Part shown: in pieces, positions 32,173 to 43,198 of the stretch
How positions within the stretch are numbered: position 1 is the first letter of the stretch
Layout of the letters: each line of letters opens with the position of its first letter
DNA from: Xanthostigma xanthostigma
Lineage: Eukaryota > Arthropoda > Insecta > Raphidioptera > Raphidiidae
Direction: 5' to 3'
DNA: 64,000 nt
NCBI GenBank assembly: GCA_963575645.1
Contig: OY754466.1
Span: forward strand, 41,076,001-41,140,000
Program-made: the position numbers and the translations under genes
The notes under the pieces: generated by a model
The model's database searches: none
Seen by the model: only the letters and a program-made list of their open reading frames with translations
What the model was told of the DNA's origin: nothing

Positions 32173-33022
32173 TCATTGTTTGCTCTGATCAAACCACGTT
32201 ATAAACTATATCACTTCCATGCCTGAATCAGCTTCCTAAAAAGTTCAGTAGCTCTTGGACTATTTGTTTTACTAACAAAATGTTGTTGCTAATTGCTGGT
32301 TAGTAGGTGTACGAACCTGAAGTAGGCAGGGTATGAGACGACGACGAGGTCAAAGGAGTAGGTGAAATGTGCCTGTTTGTTTGCTATATTGGGAATTAGT
32401 AGGATAACTGCATGTATACATAACCCTGTAGGACTAATTATAGCATACAATATCACATATACAACATACAATGTGTTTCGTTTTGGCTGTATTTATTTAT
32501 TTATTTAATTTTTCCGCACGCATTGTCCAGTTACAGAAGAGTACAAAAGAAATTGTTACAAAGCGGTGCCAAACACTTCCAAAAACGCTATTAAAATCAT
32601 TGCCTTTTTTAACTCGCTAGAACACTTGAAAGTTGTAATGGGTCCGAAAAACGAAATCAAATTTTTTAACAAATTATTATGTATCAAGGTGACAACAATA
32701 TTTTTGTAAAGATCTCTCTCTCTCTCTCTCTATCGATTACGTTTCAAAATCGGTCCAGCCATTATTTTTTTTAACAAATAGACTTCAAAAAAGTAGATTT
32801 TACACAATATCTCGCGAATAAAAATTGACTTAATTAGGACGTCAATTGTTTTTTTTTATCGAAATCGGCCCAACCGTTTTTTTTTTTTTTTGTTAAACAA
32901 AATGACTGCAAAAATGTGAATTTTACATGAAAACTCGCGAATAAAAAACGACATCGACTTCGTTACGGTGTGGCACGAAGTTGGTTTAGTGTTTACTCAT
33001 GTGAGTGGATTTTTATATAGGG
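32173..33022. other. Intronic stretch; (TC)n microsatellite at 32717-32731
   Basis: The segment 32200-32262 (CATGCCTGAATCAGCTTCC...AGTAGCTCTTGGACTAT) is duplicated at 43145-43200. Otherwise T-rich, with a 15-bp CT run. No gene is supported. Confidence 0.4.
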
Positions 33023-33250
33023 TAGGGGAGGACGGGGTCAATTGTAACACGGGTCAATTGTAACAGTGACTATTTTAGTGACATCTACCAACAAAATGAG
33101 AAAATGATTCTACTGCATTGATGTACATTCAGTCACCAGCGACTGAATGTGCATCAATGCAGTAGTATCATGTTCTCATTTTGTTGGTAGATGTCACTAA
33201 AATAGTCAGTTACAATTGACCCGTGTTACAATTGACTCCGTCCTCCCCTA
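33023..33250. mobile_element. 228-bp palindromic MITE (TAGGGGAGGACGGGGTCAAT)
   Basis: The ends TAGGGGAGGACGGGGTCAAT and ATTGACTCCGTCCTCCCCTA pair, followed by two tandem copies of GGTCAATTGTAACA on the left and one extra on the right. The arms continue to ATTCAGTCACCAGCGACTGAAT at the centre, so the whole element is one hairpin. TATA on both sides fits a TA-type target duplication. Related in style to the element at 969. Confidence 0.85.
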
Positions 33251-33884
33251 TATGTATGTTTACTACAAGTCTGACGTCACACTTCAAATCATCATGGCGG
33301 GCAGAGTGTTTTGATATGCCAAAAAATTGCGATTTTAAAATTGAAATAAATCTATCTAGTGTTTTTAAGAATTTTGTTAACATTTATGCGGTAACCAGTA
33401 ACGGTAGAAAGAGAAAAATAGGTCATGGTCATTAAAATTATACGCCAGATTACATATACGTGTCCGAATATGATCGAAAATGCATTTAAATTGGCAGGAT
33501 CGTCTATTTTTGTCGAGAACCAGTTTCTTTGTTCGACTGACGCGTCTTACAGAAATATATATACGAGTCTTTGGTTTTACTTGGCAACCAATTTATCCCC
33601 GTCAAAATAACGGTCGTTAAATTCATTAGGCGCTTGTATGTACGAACTACACGTGTATTTGACTTGACCTGTTCGTTATTTCCCGTTAAAGGATGATTCA
33701 CATTAATAACAGACCTGAAACGACAAACCGACAACGACACGACAAATTATCGTTACATGTAACACACCGCGATCATTACACGCACTAATTAACTTATATT
33801 TTCATTTGAGTTGTTTGGACGAAAACGAAAAAGAAAGCATTGTGCAGTTGCGCAAAGTTACTGAAAGAAAGTTAAGAGAAATTC
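33251..33884. other. Intronic stretch with no recognised feature
   Basis: Short ORFs only; none has recognisable motifs. Confidence 0.35.
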
Positions 33885-34424
33885 TTAAGGTAGTAAGAGC
33901 ACCGAGGCAATTTTTAATAAAAGGCTTGATTTTTTATACGAAGTTGGACTAAGTCTAAACCAATTCTGAAAATTTTAATGGGGGTTGCCCGATTATTTAA
34001 ATAAATAAATGACTGCAAAAGTAGGCATATTTAACATTCGCTTTATGTTAAAACGGTAGATGGATGATATGTTTTCATTGATTCCTCCAAAACCAGTCGG
34101 TGGAAAAAAAAACTATTTAAAGTTAAAACCTTAAATTATTGACAATAAAAAAAAACTCCTTGTGCCAGACTAATTAAAAAGATATTTAATCTTTTTAATT
34201 AAATATCTTTTTAATTAGTCGGGCACAACGGTTTTTTTGTTTTCAATAATTTATTAAGGTTTTAACTTCAATTTAAATAGTTTTTTTTTTATTTTCACCG
34301 ACTAGTTTTGGAGAAATCAATGAAAACATATCATCCATCTACCGTTTTACCATAAAGCCAATGTTAAATATAAAAAAATTAAGTCTTTTATTTAAAATTG
34401 CCTTGGTGCTCGTACTACCTTAAA
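33885..34424. mobile_element. TTAA-flanked palindromic element, about 540 bp
   Basis: The ends are TTAAGGTAGTAAGAGCACCG and CTCGTACTACCTTAA. The arms continue with AGTTAAAACCTTAAAT/ATTTAAGGTTTTAACT-type similarity to the centre at about 34190 (ATTAAAAAGATATTTAATCT). TTAA at each edge suggests TTAA targeting, as in piggyBac-class elements, although the termini do not start with CCC. A truncated copy is at 10640-10908. Confidence 0.7.
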
Positions 34425-34476
34425 CAAAATATTAAATTTAAACACAGAAAAGTTACTTCATTTAATTAATTTGGCA
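34425..34476. other. Short spacer between two MITEs
   Basis: AT-rich, with nothing recognised. Confidence 0.3.
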
Positions 34477-34905
34477 CACAATGTCGCTGCACACGAGACT
34501 AGTTTTGCCGCTAAATTTGGTTGCTAGGTTTCAAGCGCGCTGTGACGCTGGGTTTTATGATAACTTTTATGTGTTCGCTTCACACGATGCGAGTTTTGAA
34601 GATGGGTTTTTGGTGCGCGCGCAGTGACAGTTCGAATGTTAACAAAAGTGAACGTTTATTGCCTCTGAACAGATCGACACTATGATGCCATGTTTGTTTG
34701 TGGGCGTCTGCCCATGTCGCCCACGTGACAAGATACCATTTCCTGATTGGTTCTTGCACGAAAAATAGCCCCGGTGCCAATTTTGAAATCCATCTTATGA
34801 CCGCGCACGAAAGCCCGCAATGACGTAATTTCCATCTTGACAGCCAACACAAGTCCCGGCAGTGATTCCAGCGGCAAAACCAGCCTCGTGTGCAGCGGCC
34901 TTTAC
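34477..34905. mobile_element. hAT-like MITE with GCTGCACACGAGRCTRGTTTTGCCGC ends
   Basis: ATGTCGCTGCACACGAGACT (34481) is mirrored by CAGCCTCGTGTGCAGCGGCC (34882-34900). The inner part is GC-rich (GGGACTTGTGTTGGCTG complement, GCGCGCAGTGACAG). Related single ends occur at 39907, at 47276-47312 just before the krz exon, and at 60370-60420. Confidence 0.65.
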
Positions 34906-35204
34906 TTATAAAAATTGCTCTTTCTTATTCATAGCAACGGGTTGTTATAAATAATATTTTCAGGTTAAATTGACAAAAAAAAATGTTGAAGTAATAATTT
35001 ACAAAAATATTTGTCTATTTAGGGCACATAAAATATGAATTGTTAAAAATAAACACTTGTTAAACTAAAAGTAGTTTTCCATTTTTTTTTTTACTTTAGT
35101 TCGCCTTCGGGAGAAGGTGGGACAAAACCGACTTCGGTTGTGAAAGTTGCCTTCGACTGAACTCGTTATAATAATGTAATCAAATTCGTGTCTTGTCTCA
35201 TCAA
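34906..35204. other. Intronic stretch with no recognised feature
   Basis: Nothing supported is seen. Confidence 0.3.
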
Positions 35205-35440
35205 AAGCGTAGATATTTTTTTCTGGGGGTAAAGCAAAAAAATCAATATTTTTTATAAGTTTTATTAATATCACACAAGAATACTCATGATGGAAGGTGT
35301 CAAACAAAATATTAATTCCCAAACTAATTTTACAAAGTATTTCTGAATTTTATTTTTTAGCCAGGTATTCGTATTATTTTCAGTTTTATTTTTTTATTAT
35401 TATGATCCTGGGGGGGTAATTACCCCACCATAATAATAAT
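35205..35440. repeat. Diverged relative of the MITE at 7782-8022
   Basis: GCGTAGATATTTTTTTCTGG, 'tattaatatcacacaagaatactca' and 'tattattatgatcctggggggg' match 7788-7985. The CAAGGG start and CCCTTG end are not intact. Confidence 0.55.
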
Positions 35441-35805
35441 ACCTAATAATAATATTTTTTTATTGTACATAAAAACAATCCTTTGTACATGGTCAGGGTA
35501 GTTAAGATATAGCATAATAATCATTTAAAGTGTACAGTTATAGTTTTTCGTACAAATATTCTTTTAATTTATTTTTAAACTTTATCTACGCTCTTGCCTC
35601 TTATCGACCCACGACATATTTTATACTGTGAACATAGCTATCATATAGTAGAAATAGTTGGCAAAACCAAAAGTGCACATCCCGCAAGTTTTCCACTGTA
35701 CATATTATAATGGAAAAAAATTGAGAAAATAGATTTAAAAAAAAAACAATTAAAAAAATAGAAAAAAAATTAAAAATAAAATGGAATAGAAAAAAAAATA
35801 TTACT
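35441..35805. other. Intronic stretch with no recognised feature
   Basis: A-rich runs; nothing supported. Confidence 0.3.
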
Positions 35806-35881
35806 TGTGTCAGCGGGAATCGAACTCGGCACCTTGCTATTACTGGACTACGCGTTTAACCGCTCGGCCATTCCGATATCC
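35806..35881 (-). repeat. tRNA-Ser/Leu-like pseudogene or SINE head
   Basis: On the minus strand, ATGGCCGAGCGGTTAAACGCG is a textbook class II tRNA D-arm/A-box, and GAGTTCGATTCCCGC is a good B-box. The long variable arm expected in Ser/Leu tRNAs is missing and the acceptor strands do not pair, so it is not a functional tRNA. Confidence 0.55.
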
Positions 35882-36762
35882 CAGCTTGCGTTGTTATTGT
35901 GGTATTGAAGTGGAGCAGTTATTCTACGTAATACACTACATTACAATAACAGTAATAGGTATTTTTTTTTGTTTTTTTAAGGTTTTTTATTATAACTATT
36001 AGCTGTCAAAAATAATAAAATAAATCTGTTTATAAAAATTAAACTACTGAACACATTTATGTGAATTAAAATAGGGTTCTAGTCTGATACTAAACAAAGT
36101 GAATAAAATATAACCCAAGGCAATCCGACCAAAATTGCGATCTGTAGAGTCGTGACGTACATCCGTACATACGTACAGACCAACCGACAACTGCTGTTTG
36201 TAATTTTCAATTACAAATTAAATAGTATTTATGAAATCGAATTGATTTAAAAATGGTTCTGTTTTATAGATCAGAATCTCCTCTTTTCAAAAAGCTTCAA
36301 TTTGAATGGATTTCGTGTGAAATTAACTTAGATATAACTTCTTATATGAACGAAAGTCAGCTCTGACGCACAAAGCGATAATAAAGCACATACCGCTAAT
36401 TTAGCGGTATGTGCAATTACCAATGGACCACGGCATACAAGCCCGGAAACCAAGAAGATTTGTATCAACACCGGCCGTGAAAGCCTACACACTTGGATAG
36501 CTATCATATTTTGTTGTGTCTGTTGGTCGGTCCAGACGTCGTTTCGTGCTTGATAATGTGAATCATCCTTATTAGAGGGCGACCTGTGCAGTGTGAGGAT
36601 TCGTTATGTCAAGCGACATGCAATGAAAAAGTAAGTGACAGAGTTCATCGACCTTCATTGTCAACCGCGTTAACCCTGCGGTCAACTAGATGCTCCGCTG
36701 TCAGCGACGTAACAAAACGCCATCGCGTGGGAAACCGGCGTTGTAAAGGTGACTGCACACGA
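35882..36762. other. Intronic stretch with no recognised gene
   Basis: The palindrome ACATACCGCTAATTTAGCGGTATGT at about 36389 is a clean hairpin. The 67-residue ORF at 36586 is basic and unrecognised. Confidence 0.35.
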
Positions 36763-36852
36763 TCCGGCAGGTCTGAAAGTTTGACCTGAACAGTCCGCCC
36801 GAAGGTCGATCGGTTGGATGGACTGTCGACCGCCCAAACGTTCGGGTAAATC

Positions 36853-37081
36853 CATAGAGAGATATAAGTAACTAGAGTACGCTAGTTCGTACGCTTGCCA
36901 TAAGTGATTGTCCTCGGTTAAGACAGAGAACGCTGCAGAAAACCCAGAAAATCAGATATTTGTTTACTCAAATCAGCATTATTTTGTATCATTAGTTACC
37001 ATAGAGATAAGGAACTGTTCTCTCTCTTAATTGCAGACACTTTTACGGCTCACTCGCGCACTCTAGTCTTATATCTCTATG
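36853..37081. mobile_element. 229-bp hAT MITE with exact 8-bp target duplication GGTAAATC
   Basis: The ends CATAGAGAGATATAAGTAACTAG and CTAGTCTTATATCTCTATG form imperfect inverted repeats. GGTAAATC occurs immediately on both sides (36845-36852 and 37082-37089). The interior has no ORF. Confidence 0.8.
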
Positions 37082-37284
37082 GGTAAATCTGATTCTGATT
37101 CTTCAGTCTCGGCCACGGCCTCTACTGTCAGGTCGGCCGGATGAACGAATATACTTTTGATTTTTCTCCTGCCTCGCCAACAGATTCAACAGACTGAGCG
37201 GGTGTATCTAGACACGCGGCAGCGTGTCAAGCCAAGTTCAACCAAGAAAAAGGAAGCAGCAGACGAGTGTTATATTAAACGAAC

Positions 37285-37757
37285 TAGTGATGTGTCCACA
37301 TGAGTCTTTATTGGGAGCTGGCTCCGTGCGCTCCGCTCACTAAAAAGTCGCTCAGAGGGAGTCGTTCAAAGGAGCGACACCAGACAGTACGCACTACTGC
37401 AGAGGTGTGAACTGTCATCATACATGCTCAGGAGTCACGAAGCATTGCACAGCACAATACACACTCAGTTTTGAGCTCATTTTAATATGATTCTGATCTT
37501 ATATTATTCACATTTCGGAACTATAAAGTATAATAAAAGCTTAACAATAATAATGTTTATAGTTACAATATTATATCTTTGTCAACGACGTCAATGTGAA
37601 TGGTTTAAGTCTCTGTTAAGCTTAGTACTATTGCACTTACAGTGTGTCATTCAACATTAAATGACTCAGCAAAGATAACTCCGTAATGGCGCTCGGAGTG
37701 AGAGCAACTCGCTTCGCTCCGAGAAAGGAGTCGTTCTTTATGAGCGACACATCACTA
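37285..37757 (+). mobile_element. hAT-like MITE, copy B, intact with 8-bp target duplication AAACGAAC
   Basis: It runs from TAGTGATGTGTCCACATGAG to GAGCGACACATCACTA and is flanked by AAACGAAC on both sides (37277-37284 and 37758-37765). This exact 8-bp duplication sets the family as hAT. It is non-autonomous, with many GAGCGAC/GTCGCTC motifs near both ends. Its interior matches copies A and C. Confidence 0.88.
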
Positions 37758-38169
37758 AAACGAACCACTTTTGACTCCTCAATAAACACATGAAATTTGG
37801 TATGTTTATTAAAACCCCTTAGATTAACTAGAACCCCAAATTTCATAAATACAGCTCAAACGGTTATTGAGATATTAACGTCTAAAAATCGGTATTTTAT
37901 CACTGAAATATACATAGATCAAAAACCTAACCCACTTCCAGATGACCTAGAGAGTTGAAATTTGGCGTCCAGCTAGGTAATTGTGTGTAAAAACTCAGAA
38001 AACAGTGAATTTTTAAGATTTGAAATATTGTTCAAGCAATCGATTTTCATTAACACGTATAGCGCCTTTCGAAAAAGAAAATTATATACAGGAAAAAAAT
38101 GATTAATTTTACAGATCACTTTTGAATGATAAATACCTAATAATAATTTCTTTACAAAAAGTAATGATA
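37758..38169. other. Interior of the CCGGCAGGTCTG element, unassigned
   Basis: No features other than short ORFs. Confidence 0.3.
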
Positions 38170-38462
38170 TCCCATCAAAAACATAAAGGTGAAAAAAGGG
38201 AGCCAAGTTCAATTTTAAGAATATTATTTTCATATTGTGAGAAATGGGGCCATGCATCAATACAAAAAGAATTGAAATCTAAAAGGGTGTCAAGTTTTCA
38301 TATAAGTTAAGGTATAAATCTTAATATTAAACACGAAAACTTGACACCCTTTCAGATCTCAATTCTTTTTGTATTGAGGTATGGTCCCATTTTTCACAGT
38401 ATAAAAATAGTCTGAATATTGAACTTGGCTCCCTTTTTTCACATTTATATTTTTGATGAGAA
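38170..38462. mobile_element. Palindromic MITE, about 290 bp
   Basis: CATCAAAAACATAAAGGTGAAAAAAGGGAG is mirrored by CTCCCTTTTTTCACATTTATATTTTTGATG, and AAAAGGGTGTCAAGTTTTC by GAAAACTTGACACCCTTT. Arms of about 130 bp surround a 35-bp AT-rich loop. Confidence 0.8.
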
Positions 38463-38611
38463 ACATTATACACGTTCAGGCGACCGGCCTTCAGGCGGAC
38501 TGTTCAGTTCAAGCTGACAGACCTGCCGGACCGAAACTAATAACTTCCCTTTTTTTGAAAATATTCAACAGTTGGAAGTTAAAAATAATTTTGTACCTTA
38601 TTGTTGTAAAA

Positions 38612-38774
38612 CAAGGATGCGCAGACTTACTTAAAGGCGGGCCGCTGCAAAAACAATTGAATAAAAGTTCAAAAAGAAATTGATGGCATTATAATTTTGA
38701 ATTCGAAGCACCGGCATTGCGCGTCAACAGGCCATTTTAGCGGTTGCTGGCGGGCCGAGGTCTGTACAACCCTG
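38612..38774. mobile_element. 163-bp hAT MITE with exact 8-bp target duplication TTGTAAAA
   Basis: CAAGGATGCGCAGACTTACT and GGTCTGTACAACCCTG are the ends, with TTGTAAAA on each side (38604-38611 and 38775-38782). A GGCGGGCCGC / GCGGGCCGAGG block is near each end, as in the hAT ends that read 'CAGGGGTGTCAAAC..GGCGGCCCGCGGGCC'. Confidence 0.8.
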
Positions 38775-39049
38775 TTGTAAAATGTCCCAGTAGAGTTTTA
38801 TTATTGCCACAAGAAAGTAAAATTTCACGAGGCAATAAAATGAACAATGAATGACAGTGCTAAAGTCAATATTAAAGGAAAATGTATTGTCAACATTCTT
38901 TTGCCAACAATAGACATATTATATGCATACGTATATATAAAGGTGGGTATTGTATGTCCAACGGCCTTATACACACTGCCTACATTCCCAATGAAAACTA
39001 CACGAGAATGTAGTTCTGATGAGATGCATATGTTACCGGCCAAACCCGA
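38775..39049. other. Intronic stretch with no recognised feature
   Basis: Nothing supported is seen. Confidence 0.3.
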
Positions 39050-39250
39050 TTTCAGGACAAACTAGTTTTGCCTAGGCCAAACTAGTTCTGCCTATATGCG
39101 ATAGGATAAACAGGTATAGCCTAGGCCAAACTAGTCTGGTCTAAGCTCAATAGGACAAACTAGTTTAGCCTAGGCTAAGCTAGTTTGTCCTATTATGAAT
39201 ATGTACACTCTAGGATAAACTAGTATGGCCTAGTCCGAACTAATGTTGCC
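39050..39250. repeat. Cluster of AAACTAGTNTNGCCTAGGC repeats
   Basis: About ten imperfect copies, in both orientations, of the word ACTAGTTTNGCCTAGG / CCTAGGCNAAACTAGT occur in 190 bp, together with 'ataggataaac' words. ACTAGT and CCTAGG are themselves palindromes, so the block is rich in nested dyads. Confidence 0.75.
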
Positions 39251-40121
39251 GAGTCGAATAGGTAGAGAAAGACAAAGATAGGAAGTGTTTTTGCAACAGA
39301 AGAAAGCTATAAGATTGATCTCGGATGCTGGATTTAGACAGGAATGCAGGCCATTATTTCAGCAATTAAATATTTTGTAATTGCCATGTCAATATATATA
39401 GGTATATATAGCTGTTTAATGATTGTTAAAAATAATATGGCCAATTTTAATGATCATACTGTGATTCATAGTCATGATACTAGAAAAAAGTTAAATCTCT
39501 GCCTACCTACGAAACGGAACAACCACGAAGCAAGCATTTATTTCAGGTGTATCGATTTATACCAGCTCAATATTATGACTGATTACTGAATTTTATGATC
39601 TGTGATAAAAAGATACTTTTCTTTTTAATTTTTTTTATGTACGGAGGTAGTAAAGCTCGAAATTACATGGGTTACGGCAATGATATTAAAAAGCGAATCG
39701 CTGATGGAATGTAGATAAAGAAAACGGTCTCTGTTTTGAAATAGATTACATTTAATAAGCTGTATATATATAGAAAAAGTTCAAGAGAGTTCAGAGGATA
39801 TCTGATTCATACAAAAACAAACTCTAGAAAATATGATTTCTGATTGGCTTATTTTGATTTAGAATAAATAAAACGTGAAATTGAAGTTCAAAGAGAATAC
39901 GTTTAAAGGCCGCGCACACTTGTCAACCATTAACCTGCACGACCTGCACAGCACCGATTAAAAAAAGCCTATTCGTGGAGCTACCCGTGTTATTTAACGG
40001 AGTTGCGCACATTAGACCAGCAACAACCATCAGTCGGTCGCCCGCTATTTCTGTCTAGCCATGCTGGACCAATCTACTGTACTATTGTGTTGTTTTTATT
40101 AATTAATTTTCACTGATCAAA
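39251..40121. other. Intronic stretch; one hAT-like end at 39907
   Basis: AAAGGCCGCGCACACTTGTC at 39907 resembles the outer end of the 34477-34905 family. No gene is supported. Confidence 0.35.
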
Positions 40122-40884
40122 CTACCGTGTAAACTCCATTTAACGTCACTCGATATAACGACAAACTCCTTAAAACGTCAAAATTACGTAACTCCAGTTG
40201 GTTTACCTTGTTGCTCATACAATGATACACTCTAAATAACGACACACCCACTCTAAATAACGACAACAATACGTCATCGTTAAGCAATAAACAGTACTTG
40301 TTTGTTATTTTGTTGCGTTGTTGTCGGCATCATGCGTATCGACGATTCTAAGAAATTTGTTCTTTTGTTTGTTGGGATTATCTTACATATTATTATGTTT
40401 AGCACAGCTGTTTTGTTGGTCAGTTGTAAATTTATATATTACTGGCGGGCCCGCCCGGTTTCACCGGGGTGTAAAAGATGGAAGGAATGGGGGGAAGGGA
40501 CACGAGTACATACAATCATCTTAGTTTATCGAGATTATTGTTGTGTCCAAATTTTATGATGATCGGAGTTACAGTTCAAAAGTTTTTGTAGGACGGACAA
40601 ATTTTTAGTTATATTTTGAAACATTTTTCATTGATGCTCCGCTCCTATTGGACATAGCGTGATATTATATAGCCTATAGCCTTCCTCGATAAACGGACTA
40701 TCCAACAAAAAAAAATTTAATTCGAACCAGTAGCTCCTGAGATTAGCGCGTTCAACCAAACAAACTCTTCAGCTTTATATAATTAGTATAGATGAGTAAA
40801 AACATATTATAGTAAAAATTAGTAATGGATTATTTCTTTTCTCCATTTAACAACAACTCTCAATAACGCCACAAAGTGCACGGT
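40122..40884. mobile_element. Probable pogo/Tigger-like element split by a Helitron
   Basis: ACCGTGTAAACTCCATTTAACG (40122) and the right side AACGCCACAAAGTGCACGGT (about 40866-40884) are imperfect inverted ends. The left part has repeated 'ctctaaataacgac' words. The Helitron-like element 40445-40792 interrupts it. This is a weak family call. Confidence 0.4.
40445..40792 (-). mobile_element. Helitron-like element, short form, minus strand
   Basis: The minus strand starts near 40792 with TATACTAATTATATAAAGCTGAAGAG and ends with ACACCCCGGTGAAACCGGGCGG near 40445. It matches the ends of the elements at 52937 and 25304 and lacks the tRNA module. Confidence 0.65.
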
Positions 40885-40904
40885 CTATCGCACATTACAA
40901 AACC

Positions 40905-41435
40905 TGCACTAAAAAAAATTTTAACAAAAAAATTGAACCGACTTCAAAATATGCACTAAAAAGTAAAAAATAATAATTATTGTTATTTTTGGAGTCGGTG
41001 TCAGCCAAAATGAAATCTATTCCGAGAACTAGAGACATGTAAGATTTAAATTGCTACTTTCGAATTCCGATGTGACACCGACTCCAAAAATGACAATAAT
41101 TATTATTTTTTACTTTTTAGTGCATATTTTGAAGTCGGTTCAATTTTTTTGTTAAAAATTTTTTATTTTTCTCTTTTTAGTGTTAGATAAAGTATTGCAA
41201 TGGGTAGGCCAAGTATGCGTGCCTTTGAAATTTGAGAGTTTCCCTCGATTTCTCCGGATTCCACCATCAGGTCCTGACTTGGTTCCGATGGGACCACCTC
41301 GGAGTGCACTCTTTCGAATAAAAAAAAATTTTGAAAATCGGTCCATAATTGACGGACAAATCGGTGAACATACAAAAAAAAAAAACTAAAAAAAATAAAC
41401 AGTCGAACATAGAACCTCCTCCTTTTTTTGAAGTT
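40905..41435 (-). mobile_element. Second copy of the 30713-31190 element, opposite orientation
   Basis: The palindrome 40940-41145 (GCACTAAAAAGTAAAAAATAATAATTAT...GGAGTCGGTGTCAG) is followed by the complement of 'ccaagtcaggacctg' and by 'gaacatagaacctcctcctttttttgaag'. The block order matches the other copy, reversed. Confidence 0.65.
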
Positions 41436-42234
41436 AAAAATGGCTGGTTTGTGCAGGTCATCGTCATCATTGTGCGTCATCGTGCAGGTTGCAAGTTTGC
41501 GCTGTGCTGGTCGCGAAGGTTTATGCTTGACAAGTGTGCGCGGTCGTTTATTCCATTCTGTATAGACGACGTGCTGTAATAATTGATGAATGAAATCACT
41601 TTATAAAAAAACTGAATTTCGTCAACGGCTTCGCGCTGACTTCTTAAAATGCTGCGTCGCATTATGTCAATAAAGATAATAGCGTCGCTTCGTGTGTTGA
41701 AAGATGGGCGTACTTTCATTAGGTAACAAGAAAATTCTCTTTAGTTAATTGGATCAAAATGTTTGTCGTATTTGTTCTTTGTTTCAAAGGTTATAATCAA
41801 ATACAGAATAAATTCAAAACAAGTTAAATGATGGATAACAAAATAGTAACTTATGTATCTAGAATGCGATGCATTAATTTATGTGCGAGTTGTGACATTA
41901 TGGAAAAATGAGAATCAGCGAGTTTTCACAGTCAAACGAGCCGTAAAAGTATTACATTCAAAATAAATACTTCATTGCATCGTGTCTCCTATAAAATAGC
42001 TGATTTGCATTTCATAAATCATAATAATATATCTGACAGTTTTTATGCAATATATAATAATAATCAATAAGAGATTCCAAAGATTTTGATAAAAAGCTGA
42101 AACAATACATAATTAATATAGTTCCATATTCTATAAACGATTTGCTATCGGATTAATAATTATTTTAACATGTTTTAACTGTGTACTGACGTTTTGTATT
42201 CATTTTATATAATGGCGCAACAAATAAACATTTA
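41436..42234. other. Intronic stretch with no recognised feature
   Basis: Nothing supported is seen. Confidence 0.3.
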
Positions 42235-42350
42235 TTATTATTATTATTAATAATGCGTTTAACGTCCGTTTCTCGACTTAACATAACAGACGCCATTCGC
42301 ACCATTACTATTTTTTTTCTACCACACTTCCCGTTATTTTCTCGAATTTT
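42235..42350 (-). repeat. 3' part of a tRNA-derived SINE, minus strand
   Basis: Beginning with (ATT)n and AATGCGTTTAACGTCCGTTTCTCGACTT, it is the reverse complement of the 3' end of the SINE at 46236-46665 (AAAACGGACGTTAAACGCATTATTATT). The tRNA head is missing, as is common for 5'-truncated copies. Confidence 0.7.
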
Positions 42351-42369
42351 TAAACTTCAACTTATTTAA

Positions 42370-43068
42370 GGAGGTTGAGCCGTTTTACGAAGATATTGAA
42401 AAAAATCTGAAATAAAGTTTTTTTAATAGATTTTTTTATGACAAAATTTTCTGTAAAAAATCCAAAATCATTAGGAGATTTATAAAGTTAAAAATTGAAA
42501 AAAACTTTTACATGTAGTCTTATTGAAAATATGTCAGCCTAGCATGCAAACGGTACATTTTAATTTTTTGCAAATAACCAAATAATGTCAGCAGTTCCGA
42601 AAACTATTTGAAGCATCGATGTCTTACGCATATTTTAATATTTTTAATTAGGAGACTTTTAATCAATAAAAAAATTACTAAACCTTGACACTTTTCGATT
42701 ATGGACTTTTATTCTTGATAATTTTAACAATTTTAACTGAATTTTCAACTTTTTAATGATTTAATTTTAATTTTTATTACTTCTAATTTCTTTTTTTAAT
42801 TATTCACTGCAAAAAATATGTAAAATACAGATATTTACATAAATTTATTTTTTCTAACCTAACTTTGTACAAAAAATTCAAAAATTAGTCCATTATGTAA
42901 AATACTGAAATAATTAATTAATATTAAAAAAATTATTTATTTATACCTTTATGACAATAACTTATCGGTATATCATCGACTTATAACCTTTTGTAAAAAT
43001 GTATTATGGAAAAGTTCCCATTTAGAATTCGACTTACTTTTGATTGGGACTGTAATGTATCAACCTCC
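42370..43068. mobile_element. TTAA-flanked element (GGAGGTTGA termini), copy 1, 699 bp
   Basis: It is bordered by TTAA at 42366-42369 and 43069-43072, with termini GGAGGTTGAGCC and GTATCAACCTCC. Copy 2 at 57273-57923 is similar along its entire length and also TTAA-bordered. The interior is very AT-rich and non-coding. Confidence 0.8.
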
Positions 43069-43112
43069 TTAATAGCAATGAATGAAGGATAAGGTGGGGG
43101 TAAGGGAAATTT

Positions 43113-43198
43113 CATTATGAACGACTCGCTCAGGAGCGACACTATATGTCACATCCATGCCTGAATCAGCTTCCAATAAGTTCAGTAGCTCTTGGACT
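43113..43198 (+). repeat. Fragment of hAT right end plus the 32200-block
   Basis: ATTATGAACGACTCGCTCAGGAGCGACAC is followed directly by ATCCATGCCTGAATCAGCTTCC...GCTCTTGGACTAT. Near 31775-32262 the same two words are separated by the palindromic MITE. The fragment ends 70 bp before the krz exon. Confidence 0.6.

Larger units (their letters stand above)
36763..38530. mobile_element. Element with about 60-bp inverted ends (CCGGCAGGTCTG), host to several nested MITEs
   Basis: CCGGCAGGTCTGAAAGTTTG...AACAGTCCGCC at 36763 is mirrored by GGCGGACTGTTCAG...CAGACCTGCCGG ending at 38530. Inside lie a hAT MITE at 36853-37081, hAT copy B at 37285-37757 and a palindromic MITE at 38170-38462. No transposase is recognised. 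Confidence 0.65.

Noticed and set aside
35806..35881. Functional tRNA-Ser or tRNA-Leu
   Set aside because: The long variable arm is missing and the acceptor ends do not pair.
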